Assembly: GCA_964384945.1 (NCBI GenBank)
Contig: CAYLMK010000024.1
Span: forward strand, 1-64,000
Reading direction: 5' to 3'
Length of the DNA stretch: 64,000 nucleotides
Source of the DNA: S015-6 sp964384945
GTDB taxonomy: Bacteria > Desulfobacterota > DSWW01
Positions 41,607-50,538 of the stretch are shown here, in pieces. A model generated the notes under the pieces. It was given only the letters and a program-made list of their open reading frames with translations, was not told the origin of the DNA and did not search any database. The translations under genes were made by a program, and so were the position numbers. How positions within the stretch are numbered: the first letter of the stretch is position 1; the number at the start of each line of letters is the position of its first letter.

Positions 41607-43325
41607 TTAGTGCACAAGCCCTGCGTTGAACTCGGAGATCATCCGAATCAGTTCGCACTGGACCTGGTCCCCCACGCCCCGGCCCACGGACTGGGACTCC
41701 TCGTAGCTGACCTTGTGCTCGCCGATCACGTAATCGACGAAGTCCTGGTAGGTCTTGATCGAGTGATCGTATTCGTACGATGGCATCAGGTAGCCGAGCT
41801 CCGCGTGGGTGCTGCCGAAGTTGAAGGCGTGCTCCGCGGTGATGAAGTCGCGGATACCGGTCAATCCCGGTACGCGCGGATGGTACTGGAAGTCGGGGTT
41901 CCCGCTCTGGGAGGGGTTGAAGTCCCAGGCGGGATTGGCCAGGAGGTCTGCCGGGCTCGTTCCCAGCCACAGCTCGGGGAAGAGCTGCGAAGGAGTGGTC
42001 GTGAACATGGCGCTGCCGAGGGTGAAGACGGTGACGGGCAGTTCGACCTTTCTCGGGGCCCCCAGGGCCCCCTGCCCCTCGTGATCGAGCATCACGGCGG
42101 GCGTGGGCTCCACGAGCTGGTTGAACCCTACCAGAACCGCCAGGAAGCTCCAGATGTCCCCGAGCAGGCCCGGGATCACGTATCGGACCTCACCGAGCAG
42201 GACCTTCCAGAAAGGGTTGTCGATGGGGGCGTTGATGATGTTGGTCTTCAGGGTGATGTCCGGGCTGCCCTCGTAGGGGACCCCGTCCAGGGCCTCCTTC
42301 ACGACGTCGGCGATGAGGTTACCGTAAGCGGTCATGCCCGGAAAGGAGTGGAGATGCCCGTTGGGGGGGTAGTCGTCGTCGTCCCGGATCCCGTTGAAAT
42401 TCACGTCGTAGTAAGACATCATGTACCCCCCGATCACACGGGTCACCCAGATCGCGGTGCCGCCGAAGAAGGACTCCAGGTTCTGGTCCATGACGCCGGG
42501 GAAGTCCGCGGTCATCTCTGTGTTGTCGCCACCCATCAGCTCCGGGTAGCCGCTGTAGTTCACGAGCGTGCAGATCACCGCGCCGGTAGCCGTGTTCGCC
42601 AGTTGCATCACCTCCATGTTGTGGTCCACCACGATCGGCTCCCGGCGGTCCGTGATGAGGGGAAATCCGTAATAGTCCGGCACATAGTAGTGCGCGAACC
42701 GGACCTTGGCCGGCTGCAGGCCGGCGATCGCCATCCCGACGACCTCGACCACCCGGCTGTCGCAGTAGTCCATCCAGGCAGGGTCCCTGCCGGTCGTGAA
42801 ATCGTCCGGCCCGTAGATGCCGAGCGCATCCGGAGAGGCGTGCGTGTGGGCGTTGGCGATGAGCACGTTTGCGATCACCTCCGTTCCGTCCGCGTAGGTC
42901 CTGACCACCGGCGCGCTCACGCCGTCGTCGTGGACCAGGACCTTCGCGTAGTCCGGGTAGGCGGCCCGTATCGCGGAGGCCATGCCCCGGATCCGGTCCG
43001 GCAGGTGGCCCAGCACGTCGACGGTTACCAGGATGACCGAATCCTCTCCGTCGGTCATGACCAGGGCCCGCACCCAGATGTCGTCGTGTACGCGCGTGCT
43101 CGATCGGCCGGTGCCGGCCCCCGCCAGGGAATACCCCGGACACGGCCCCCCCACGCTGCATTCCGGCGGGGTGATCGTGAGCTTCGCGGCCCCGGCCTGG
43201 AGCAGGGCGTGGGCCTGCGAGCCTGTCGTCAGGAAGGCCATGAACGCGGCGCCCACGAGGATCACGCCCCAGGGGCGGCACCTCCTGCGCAGCTCCCGGT
43301 GCATCTGTTTCAGGAAGCCCCTCAT
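41607..43325 (-). CDS. Neutral/alkaline ceramidase-like exported hydrolase
   Basis: A 572-residue protein with a signal peptide (basic start with Arg cluster, hydrophobic 20-34, cut near AHA at 38-40). The mature start AGAAKLTITPPECSVGG, followed later by HDDIWVRALVMTDG and LVTVDVLGHLP, is the N-terminal pattern of the neutral non-lysosomal ceramidase family. NAHTHASPDALG (His160-Thr-His162) matches the zinc site HTHSGPGG of that family with changes. It is first in the five-gene operon and therefore possibly provides the alcohol oxidised by the GMC enzyme, from an N-acyl or other lipid. GAGGAAGGAG precedes the start. The true substrate is unknown. Confidence 0.78.
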   Translation of the reverse strand: MRGFLKQMHRELRRRCRPWGVILVGAAFMAFLTTGSQAHALLQAGAAKLTITPPECSVGGPCPGYSLAGAGTGRSSTRVHDDIWVRALVMTDGEDSVILVTVDVLGHLPDRIRGMASAIRAAYPDYAKVLVHDDGVSAPVVRTYADGTEVIANVLIANAHTHASPDALGIYGPDDFTTGRDPAWMDYCDSRVVEVVGMAIAGLQPAKVRFAHYYVPDYYGFPLITDRREPIVVDHNMEVMQLANTATGAVICTLVNYSGYPELMGGDNTEMTADFPGVMDQNLESFFGGTAIWVTRVIGGYMMSYYDVNFNGIRDDDDYPPNGHLHSFPGMTAYGNLIADVVKEALDGVPYEGSPDITLKTNIINAPIDNPFWKVLLGEVRYVIPGLLGDIWSFLAVLVGFNQLVEPTPAVMLDHEGQGALGAPRKVELPVTVFTLGSAMFTTTPSQLFPELWLGTSPADLLANPAWDFNPSQSGNPDFQYHPRVPGLTGIRDFITAEHAFNFGSTHAELGYLMPSYEYDHSIKTYQDFVDYVIGEHKVSYEESQSVGRGVGDQVQCELIRMISEFNAGLVH

Positions 43326-43464
43326 GTCGGTCTCCTTCCTCGCTCAGGTCAAAGGCATCGAAATAAAGCAACCGGCCGGCGGTGACAGCCTCTGTCAGAA
43401 AGCGGCTCCTTCCCGGGGTCCATTCGTTCCTTCTTCAGAAGTTTTTGATGATTAACTAAACGAT

Positions 43465-43493
43465 ATTATACTCACACTCATTATTACCAACGC
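43465..43493 (-). promoter_or_regulatory. Possible sigma-70 promoter of the ceramidase-like/GMC operon
   Basis: A perfect TATAAT on the minus strand (43465-43470) stands 17 bases from a weak -35, GCGTTG (43488-43493), 140 bases before the operon's first start. The region is markedly AT-rich. A weak -35 may point to an activator. Confidence 0.5.
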
Positions 43494-43568
43494 GTTTGTC
43501 GGGGTGTCAAGGAATTTTTTGCGATCCCATTCCGGCAATCCCCCTGGGTAACGAAACCCCCCATTTCA

Positions 43569-43598
43569 TTGACACCCGTGCGCTCTTTCCTCTATGAT
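43569..43598 (+). promoter_or_regulatory. Sigma-70 promoter of the thioesterase gene
   Basis: TTGACA (43569-43574) and TATGAT (43593-43598) are 18 bases apart, 60 bases before the thioesterase start and divergent from the five-gene operon. Confidence 0.65.
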
Positions 43599-43657
43599 CT
43601 GCCGGTCGCAGGAACGCTCCTCATCCCCGCTCCTCCCTTTCCCGACGATGACGAACC

Positions 43658-44128
43658 ATGAGCGAGAAGACGAGCCCCATGTTGGAGCTTTTCCGGGCAC
43701 TCATCGGGAAGAAGCTCGAGGGCGCCCCGCCTTTTACCGCCTGGCTCGACGGGCGCATCGTCTCCTGCAATCCGGGCGAGATCGAGGTACGCTTCGCAAC
43801 CCGGCCGGAGATGGCGAACCCGGCGGGCCTGCTCCACGGAGGCATACAGGCAGCCATCATGGACGACGCGATCGGGATGGCGTCCGCGACCTTGGAAGAG
43901 GAAGGCTTCATGCTCTCCATCGACCTGCACGTAAACTATCTCGGGAAGATCGATGTGGGCCGGCCGGTCCTCGCCCGGGCACGTTTCGTAAGGTCCGGCC
44001 GGCGGGTGGCCCATGCGGTCTGCGAGCTTCTGGATGAGCAGGGAAAGGTCGTCTCCCGATGCGACGCAAACCTGATCAGGACGAACATCGAGCCCGAGTA
44101 TCCAAGGAATCTTCCGGAGAAGCCCTGA
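43658..44128 (+). CDS. PaaI-type hotdog-fold thioesterase
   Basis: A 156-residue protein of the hotdog acyl-CoA thioesterase family. NPAGLLHGGIQAAIMDDAIGMAS (about 49-71) holds the HGG motif and the catalytic Asp position, and SIDLHVNYLGKIDVG is the following strand pair typical of PaaI/YbgC-like members. It removes CoA from an acyl or aryl thioester. It precedes the M24-family gene by 45 bases on the same strand, under a good sigma-70 promoter. Confidence 0.88.
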   Translation: MSEKTSPMLELFRALIGKKLEGAPPFTAWLDGRIVSCNPGEIEVRFATRPEMANPAGLLHGGIQAAIMDDAIGMASATLEEEGFMLSIDLHVNYLGKIDVGRPVLARARFVRSGRRVAHAVCELLDEQGKVVSRCDANLIRTNIEPEYPRNLPEKP

Positions 44129-44173
44129 GAAAACCTCTTTTCTTCACAAATAGGAAACCACGGGAGGACGGCC

Positions 44174-45343
44174 ATGGACGTGCACATCGATTACGTCAAG
44201 CGCATATCGAAGATCCAGGAGCGGATGGCATCGAAGGGGATCGACCTCCTGCTCGCCACCCGGGGGAAGAGCATCACCTACATCGGAGGGGCCTTCATCC
44301 CCTGGAGGAGCGTTGCCCTCGTCTCCAAGGACGGATATGTGGGCCTGAACACTCTCCTCATGGATTTCGAGCGGATCAAGGATGACTCCTGGCTGGACAA
44401 TGTGGTCGGTTGCGCCCCCCTTCCCGAGATGGAGCTCTGGGAGGTGACGGTCAAGCAGGTGAAGAAGCTGGGCTTCGAGGGGGCGACCATCGGCATCGAG
44501 CTGGGCCACTCCCCGCGCATGATCGCGGGCTATCTGTTCGCCACCGAGATGGAAATCCTGCGCGAGTCCCTGCCCAAGGCCAAGTTCGTCAACGCGCTCG
44601 ATGTGATCGACCGCGTCACGTACGTAAAGGACCCGGAGGAGATCAAGCTCCTCAAGCAGGCGGCCGCCATCGCGGACGCGGCCCAGGAGCGGGTGAAGGA
44701 ATCCCTCCGCGTGGGCATGAGCGAGATGGAGATCGCGGGCATCGGGGAACTGGAGATGCGCAGGCTGGGCAGCGAGTTCCACTGGCCCGTGACCGGCTCC
44801 TCGGAGATCGCTTCGGGCCACCGCACCTGGTACAACATGGGCGGGTGCACGCCGCCCACGGAGAAGCTCCTGCAGCGGGGCGAGAACCTGCTCGTGGACA
44901 TGCACCCCACCTACCGGCGCTACTACTCGGACCTCTCGCACAACTACCTGATCGGCAAGCCCACGATCGAGCAGGAGAAGCTCGCGGACGCCTACCTGCG
45001 GGCGGCGAACAAACTGATCACGAGCATGAAGGCGGGCGCGAAGATCGGCCAGGTCTGGCACGCGGTCAACGACGAAATCACCTCATCCGGGTATGCCCAA
45101 TACACCTTGCCCGCCTTCGGGCACGGCATCGGCCTGATCGGCCACGAATGGTATCCGCCGATCCTGAACAACGACGAGTTCCGGGACGTCGTGCTGGAAG
45201 AGAACGTGGTCGAGGTGGCCGCCCTGGTTATCAACGTGCCAAACGTGGGCGGCATGCGGCTCGAATGCCCGGTGCGGGTCACCTCCTCCGGCGGCGAGAT
45301 GCTCACCAACACGCCCCTGGAATGGACGGTGCTGCCGGACTGA
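44174..45343 (+). CDS. M24-family peptidase or creatinase-like hydrolase
   Basis: A 389-residue protein with the two-domain aminopeptidase P/creatinase layout: an N-terminal domain to about 160 and a pita-bread domain thereafter. Two metal ligands are seen in LVDMHPTYRRYYSDLSHNY and a His in GHGIGLIGHE. The last Glu is in GMRLECPVRVTS. The usual E-P-G glutamate before it is not evident: that segment reads ENVVEVAALVINV. Loss of this ligand suggests altered metal binding or a non-peptidase reaction such as in creatinase. GGAGGACGG precedes the ATG. It follows the thioesterase gene. Confidence 0.82.
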   Translation: MDVHIDYVKRISKIQERMASKGIDLLLATRGKSITYIGGAFIPWRSVALVSKDGYVGLNTLLMDFERIKDDSWLDNVVGCAPLPEMELWEVTVKQVKKLGFEGATIGIELGHSPRMIAGYLFATEMEILRESLPKAKFVNALDVIDRVTYVKDPEEIKLLKQAAAIADAAQERVKESLRVGMSEMEIAGIGELEMRRLGSEFHWPVTGSSEIASGHRTWYNMGGCTPPTEKLLQRGENLLVDMHPTYRRYYSDLSHNYLIGKPTIEQEKLADAYLRAANKLITSMKAGAKIGQVWHAVNDEITSSGYAQYTLPAFGHGIGLIGHEWYPPILNNDEFRDVVLEENVVEVAALVINVPNVGGMRLECPVRVTSSGGEMLTNTPLEWTVLPD

Positions 45344-45467
45344 GACGTCTGAAGAGTCTCCAGATCCTCTACACAAGGTTACAGCAAATCCTCGATCTTT
45401 TCGACTATTGAATGGTCAATTTGTATTGCAGATTGACTTTTCAGAGACATTTTTGCAGAATACCGTC

Positions 45468-46721
45468 ATGCTGGAGAGATACCTTTCAGCGCGCCTACCG
45501 AAGGGCCCTCCTCCGCGGCGCATTGTGGTTGTCACAGGTGCGCGCCAGGTTGGAAAAACCACCCTCGCCAGGCGACTCTATGAAGAGCGTTTTCGATATC
45601 TGAATCTCGATTCGCCAGGTGAACGGGCAAGGATCTCTGCCGTCCCTGCCGAGGGATGGCATCAGGCGGTAGGACCTGCCATCCTGGATGAAGTCCAGAA
45701 GGCGCCGATGCTCCTCGAGAAGCTCAAGTGGTCTTACGATGAGGGAAGGCTGGATTTCTCCGTGCTGCTCGGCTCCTCCCGAATCACGCTCCTTGAGCGG
45801 GTGAGGGAGTCCCTGGCGGGCAGGATCTTTCTATACGAACTCTGGCCTTTGACCGTCGGCGAACTGGCACCCCATTTCGGCGGCAGGAAACCGGAGCAGC
45901 CTCTCATCACCCGGCTGCTGGGCGGGCTGGACAGGCCGGATGCGCTTTCGGATTCACTTAAGCCGGCATGGGTCGGCCAGCAAGCCGGCGCCGCCCAATC
46001 CGCCCTCCTGCACCTGCTCCAGTGGGGGGGGTTGCCTTCCTTGCTCCAGTATGCGGATCAGGAAAGGCTTGCGTGGTTGGACGCCTATCAGGCCACCTAC
46101 CTGGAGCGGGATCTCGCGGACCTGGCAAGGCTGAGAGACCTCGATCCTTTCAGCGCATGCCATCGCTTGGCCTCCTTGCGTACCGCCAGCATACTGTCTT
46201 ATTCGGAGATTGCACGGGACGCCGGCCTCCCCGTCACCACCGTCCGTCGCTATCTTGGCTACCTGGAGTTGTCCTACCAGACCTTCCGGCTGAACCCGTG
46301 GACGAAGAATCCCAGTGTGAGATTCATCAAGAGTCCCAAACTGATCTGGTGCGACCTCGGGGTCCAGCGAGTCCTGTCCGGTCAAACAGGGGGGCTCACG
46401 GGACAGCAGTACGAAAGCGCCATCATCTCTCAGTTGTTGATTCACCTCTGGTCCCTCGGAATACGCGCAACACCTTCCTTCCTTCGGACTTCGGGAGGAA
46501 CGGAAGTGGATCTGCTGCTGGAAAGCCAGCATGGAATCCTGGCGGTCGAGATCAAGAACCGGCCCAAGGTCACGGAAAGGGACGCCGTTTCTGTCGAGCG
46601 AGCCGGAAGGCTGATGAATGGGGCCTACCGAGCCGGGCTTGTCGTATACCGCGGCAACGAGGTCGGTCAGATCGGCGGATCTGTCCATGCAGTCCCTGAC
46701 TGGGTTCTCCTCGGAACATAA
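45468..46721 (+). CDS. AAA+ ATPase with DUF4143 domain
   Basis: A 417-residue protein. Walker A is TGARQVGKTTLAR, Walker B AILDEVQKAPML, and the sensor region VLLGSSRITLLERV. The C-terminal DUF4143 part (about 190-410) has YLERDLADLARLRD, a winged-helix-like YSEIARDAGLPVTTVRRYL, and GGTEVDLLLESQHGILAVEIKN, a nuclease-like strand pattern (D...E-K). Such genes are often mobile or linked to toxin-antitoxin and defence islands. Base use looks less GC-rich than its neighbours, and the upstream 100 bases are AT-rich, so recent gain is likely. The start at 45468 was chosen for fit to the family start. Confidence 0.87.
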   Translation: MLERYLSARLPKGPPPRRIVVVTGARQVGKTTLARRLYEERFRYLNLDSPGERARISAVPAEGWHQAVGPAILDEVQKAPMLLEKLKWSYDEGRLDFSVLLGSSRITLLERVRESLAGRIFLYELWPLTVGELAPHFGGRKPEQPLITRLLGGLDRPDALSDSLKPAWVGQQAGAAQSALLHLLQWGGLPSLLQYADQERLAWLDAYQATYLERDLADLARLRDLDPFSACHRLASLRTASILSYSEIARDAGLPVTTVRRYLGYLELSYQTFRLNPWTKNPSVRFIKSPKLIWCDLGVQRVLSGQTGGLTGQQYESAIISQLLIHLWSLGIRATPSFLRTSGGTEVDLLLESQHGILAVEIKNRPKVTERDAVSVERAGRLMNGAYRAGLVVYRGNEVGQIGGSVHAVPDWVLLGT

Positions 46722-46883
46722 GCAACAATGGTTATTCGCTTCAGGTCGGGCTTGACCCTGACCAGAAAGCGACTGTACCGTGTGCATTCTCGGGTTCGCT
46801 TTCCCGGAGAGGGTGATCCTCGACCGGGCCGAGGCAAGGGACAGGTCTGACCGGCGCTTGCAGACGGGCCGATCCCCGGAAGG

Positions 46884-48887
46884 CTACCGGATGGAGCGGC
46901 CGGCGGCGAAGCCCTGGTGCACGGCCTCGAAGGCCTTGGCCGGCGTCCTGGCGTCCCCCACCACCAGGACGGCCACGCCCTTCTTCTCCAGGGCCTCCTG
47001 CAGCGGGTTGTGGGCCCGCGCGCCGGCAGCCAGGACCACCGTGTCGGCCGGAATCTCCTGGACGCCGTCGCCGGTCTCTATCTTCACGGATGAATCGGTG
47101 ATCTCCAGGGCCCTGGCGGCCGTCCGGAACTCGATCCCGGCCCTCTGCGCATCCTGGAGCATGGGCCACCGGGTGGACCTCCCGATGTCCTTGCCGACCT
47201 TTTCGATCATCTCCAGAACCACCACCTCCTTGGTTCCGCGGCTCGCCAGCTCGTAGAGATCTTCGGGGGCCTCTGCCTTGTTCAGAAGCAGGAACTTGAG
47301 CGCATCGCCCGACAGGGTTCCCTTTTCTGCAAGCAGAAGCGCGGTCTCGACCCCCACGGCGCCGCCTCCGATGATCACGACCCGCCTTCCCGTGCGTGCC
47401 CGGCCCGCGAGCACGTCCCAGGCCTGCACCACGTGAGGCAGGTCCGCGCCGGGGATCGGCGGCTTGATCGGGACCGCGCCGGTGGCAAGGATCACGGCCT
47501 GGGGTCCCTCCTCTTCGACCAGGGACACATCCACCGGCCGGTTGAGCACGATCCTCACGCCCCGGGCGACGAGCTGGTTCTGCAGATCCCTGGCGAGCTG
47601 AACGAACTCGTACCGGCCCGGAGGCGCACCGGCCAGATGGAGCTGGCCGCCCAGCCTGTCCGATTTCTCGTAGATCGCAACTTCGTGGCCCATGTCGGCC
47701 GCCGCCGCCGCAGCGCTCATCCCGGCGGCCCCGCCGCCGACGACCATGACCTTCTTCGGCGCTTTCGCCTTTTCGGGCAGGGTCTCCCGCTCGCGGCCCG
47801 CCCGCGGATTGCAGAGACACTGGACCGGCTCGAGCTTGAACAGGTTGTCGAAACAACCCTGCGCACAGGCGATGCAGTGCACGATCTGGCTCCCGCGGCC
47901 GGTCCTGGCCTTCTCCGGCAGGTAGGGATCTGCGATCAGGGGGCGGCCCATGGCCACCATGTCGCACACGCCGTCCCCGATCATCTCGCGGGCGAGGTCC
48001 GGATCGTTGATGCGGTGGCTGGCGATCACCGGAACGTCCACCGCCTCCTTGATGCCTCTGGCGAGGTAAGCAAAGACGCCGCGCGGGACCTCGGCCACGA
48101 TCTGAGGCACCCGGGCCTCGTGCCACCCCACGTTCACGCAGATGGCATCCACCCCCACGGCGACCAGGTTTCTGGCGTACTCCTGGAGTTCCTTCCTCCC
48201 CAACCCGCCGGGCATGTACTCGTTCCCGTTGATCCGGACGACCAGAGGGAAGTCGGCCCCGGTCTGCTTCTTGATCGACCGCATCACATCGAGGCCGAAG
48301 CGCATCCGGTTCTCGAAGGACCCCCCGTACCGGTCGGCGCGCTTGTTGGACACCTCGGAGAGAAACTGGCTGATCAGGTAGCCCGTTGCGCTCAGGACCT
48401 CCACGGCGTCGTAGCCCGCCTTCTTGACCCGGAGGGCTGCCTGTCCGAAGTTTCGGATGATCTGCTCGATCTCCTCGAGGCTCAACTCCCGAGGCGTCTC
48501 CTTGGTCATTCGGGACGCCACGGCGGAAGGGGCGACCGGCTGCTTTCCATCGAGGAAGAAGGAGAAATTGTATCGACCTGCGTGGTTGAGCTGGACCGAA
48601 GCGCGCGCACCGTTGTCCTTTATCGCCCGGGCCAGCCGGGCCAGCCCGGGAATGAACTCGTCCCTGTGCGCGCCGATGTTGGTTGCGCTTCCGGACAGCT
48701 CGTCGACCGTCGCATACCCGACCGCGATCAGCCCTGCCCCGCCCCGGGCCCGCTCGGCATAGAAGTCCACGAGCTGATCGGTCACTTCCTGCTTTCTGGC
48801 CATGTTCAGATGCATGGCAGGCATGAAGATCCTGTTCTTGATCTCGAGTCCGTGAATGTGAATCGGCTCGAACAGCAGATCCTTCAT
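46884..48887 (-). CDS. NADH:flavin oxidoreductase / 2,4-dienoyl-CoA reductase (FadH-like)
   Basis: A 667-residue multidomain enzyme. The N-terminal Old-Yellow-Enzyme TIM barrel (1-340) has NRIFMPAMHLNM, SVQLNHAGR and NKRADRYGGSFENRMRFGLDV. A 4Fe-4S motif, CIACAQGCFDN followed by CLCN, is at about 350-375. The C-terminal FAD/NAD part (385-660) has VMVVGGGAAGMSAAAAAADMG and VVIIGGGAVGVETALLLAEKG. This is the FadH/BaiCD/trimethylamine-dehydrogenase architecture at normal length. It reduces an enoyl-CoA or other activated double bond, or works in reverse. GGGAGGGGC precedes the ATG. Monocistronic. Confidence 0.93.
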   Translation of the reverse strand: MKDLLFEPIHIHGLEIKNRIFMPAMHLNMARKQEVTDQLVDFYAERARGGAGLIAVGYATVDELSGSATNIGAHRDEFIPGLARLARAIKDNGARASVQLNHAGRYNFSFFLDGKQPVAPSAVASRMTKETPRELSLEEIEQIIRNFGQAALRVKKAGYDAVEVLSATGYLISQFLSEVSNKRADRYGGSFENRMRFGLDVMRSIKKQTGADFPLVVRINGNEYMPGGLGRKELQEYARNLVAVGVDAICVNVGWHEARVPQIVAEVPRGVFAYLARGIKEAVDVPVIASHRINDPDLAREMIGDGVCDMVAMGRPLIADPYLPEKARTGRGSQIVHCIACAQGCFDNLFKLEPVQCLCNPRAGRERETLPEKAKAPKKVMVVGGGAAGMSAAAAAADMGHEVAIYEKSDRLGGQLHLAGAPPGRYEFVQLARDLQNQLVARGVRIVLNRPVDVSLVEEEGPQAVILATGAVPIKPPIPGADLPHVVQAWDVLAGRARTGRRVVIIGGGAVGVETALLLAEKGTLSGDALKFLLLNKAEAPEDLYELASRGTKEVVVLEMIEKVGKDIGRSTRWPMLQDAQRAGIEFRTAARALEITDSSVKIETGDGVQEIPADTVVLAAGARAHNPLQEALEKKGVAVLVVGDARTPAKAFEAVHQGFAAGRSIR

Positions 48888-49148
48888 CTTCGCCCCTCCC
48901 AGGGTATCTCTCCGTTTCGGTTGCGCTTGCCGGGATTCGGCACACTACGAGGTAACGGAGGGATTATAAGGAAAGGGCCGGCCGGTTATCAATTTTGGGT
49001 CGGGTGGAGAGCCAAGAGCCGACGGGTAATTACCCCCCAAAGGGGTCCGGGGGACCGCCACGCTTCGCCCACGGCATCCGCAAGCGGGAGATATTCCAGA
49101 GGGGTCGGGGGCCTACCGAAGGGCAGAGGAACGAGGAGAGCGTGGCGG

Positions 49149-49195
49149 AACCAGGCCAGGTGCCCGGTCTTCCGGACCGTGCGCCCGGCCTGGTT
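49149..49195. other. Inverted repeat in a 350-base intergenic region
   Basis: AACCAGGCC (49149-49157) and GGCCTGGTT (49187-49195) form a 9-bp outer stem. An inner CGGTC/GACCG hairpin lies between them. It sits 43 bases past the stop of the FHA gene in transcription order and may end that transcript, but there is no U-tract. Nothing else recognisable was seen in 48888-49237. Confidence 0.45.
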
Positions 49196-49237
49196 CGGTG
49201 AAGGAGAGCCTCCCGTTTCAGCGCCGCCCTCAGAGGG

Positions 49238-50290
49238 CTAGCCGTGAATGGGCGTGAAATCCACCCGGAGGTTTAGGTTTCCGAGCCGGATCACGTCGTT
49301 GTGGTTCAGCTCCGAAACCTTGGACTGGATGCCGTTCACATAGCTGCGGCCCAGCACGTCCAGGTTCTCAAGGAAGTACTTCCGATCCTTGAAGAAGACC
49401 CTCGCATGGGATTCGGAGATGCCTTGGTCCGTCAGCATCACGTCGGTATTCGGCGAACTGCCGAGCATGATGTCGGCAGGGATCAACGGAACGCGGTCCC
49501 CCTTGCGGCTCCCGTCCAGGATGGTGAGATACCCCTGCGGGTAGGAAGAGGATACGCTGGCCGGCTTGACAGTTCCCAAGCCGCTCGGGACATAGGCCGG
49601 GTCCGCGGCATACGAATTCTCGTTCCCCTTCTCTTCCTCCTTCCATGACACAGGATCCGGGGCGTTCTCCTCAAGCATCGGAAGGGGGGTGTCGTCTTCC
49701 GGCTCGGGTTCGGGCGCCTCTTCCGCCTCCTCGGCCTCTTCCTGCACGAAGGCGTACCTCACCGGAGGGGAGACCTGTTTCGCTTTCGGAGCCGCCGTCC
49801 CGGGGATGCCGTCGAAGCCGATGATGACATACTGGTCCAGGACCTCTTCCAACCGGTCCAGGCGCTCCATGCTCCCGGAGAGCTGCTTCTTCAGGTCCCT
49901 GATCTCGCCCTGAATGTGGTCTTCTTCATATTCCCCCACGATCCTGCGGAACCGCAGCTCTTTGAGCCGGTCCCTCAGCTTCTGGCAGATGCTCTCAAGG
50001 ACCTCCTTTTCCGAGAGCTGTTCCTCATAGGCCTTCCGGAAACTCTCTTTGCGGCCCTCCAGCTTCTCGTCGACCATGGCTTTCTGCTTGCGATAGCCTG
50101 CCTGGACCTCCTGCAGGATATAGGGCGGAACCATGTCGCTGTACTTGTCCGCCTTCTCGATCAGGCGGGCGAACCGGTCGGACTCCTCCAGGAGACGGGA
50201 GAACTCCTTCAGGCTCTGAAGGGACTCCTCGGTCGCCTCGGCAGGGCCGGCAACCTCGGACAAGGCCGCATTCGAAGCTGCCTGTGTCAT
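49238..50290 (-). CDS. FHA-domain protein with N-terminal coiled coil
   Basis: A 350-residue cytosolic protein. Residues 20-155 are Glu/Lys-rich and heptad-like (a long coiled coil). Residues 185-235 are acidic and disordered. The C-terminal FHA domain (about 255-348) has LTILDGSRKGDRVPL, GSSPNTDVMLTDQGISESHA and LENLDVLGRSYVNG, with the Gly-Ser...Ser-x-x-His phosphothreonine-binding signature. It should bind phosphorylated partners. It is last of the minus-strand group with PilB, HDOD and a degenerate GGDEF protein, which suggests control of pili. GGAAGGAGAG precedes the ATG. Confidence 0.9.
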   Translation of the reverse strand: MTQAASNAALSEVAGPAEATEESLQSLKEFSRLLEESDRFARLIEKADKYSDMVPPYILQEVQAGYRKQKAMVDEKLEGRKESFRKAYEEQLSEKEVLESICQKLRDRLKELRFRRIVGEYEEDHIQGEIRDLKKQLSGSMERLDRLEEVLDQYVIIGFDGIPGTAAPKAKQVSPPVRYAFVQEEAEEAEEAPEPEPEDDTPLPMLEENAPDPVSWKEEEKGNENSYAADPAYVPSGLGTVKPASVSSSYPQGYLTILDGSRKGDRVPLIPADIMLGSSPNTDVMLTDQGISESHARVFFKDRKYFLENLDVLGRSYVNGIQSKVSELNHNDVIRLGNLNLRVDFTPIHG

Positions 50291-50538
50291 GGTACTCTCC
50301 TTCCTCTATGGGTTAACGACTGCGTCGCCTCTCTTCGAAACGGATGAGGAACGACAGAGCAAGCTCTGTGCCGAATTCGTAACCTGTCCGAAACCGCCTG
50401 CCGAACCGGCCGGATCCATGCAGAAAAACTCCAATGAGACCGGCCGATTGAGAGCTCTCCGAGGCCCTCTCGTCTCTGCGGTCCCGGTTCCCGCCGGGCG
50501 GCGCGGATCCTGGCTGCCTGCGTCAACGGCTTGACGGG

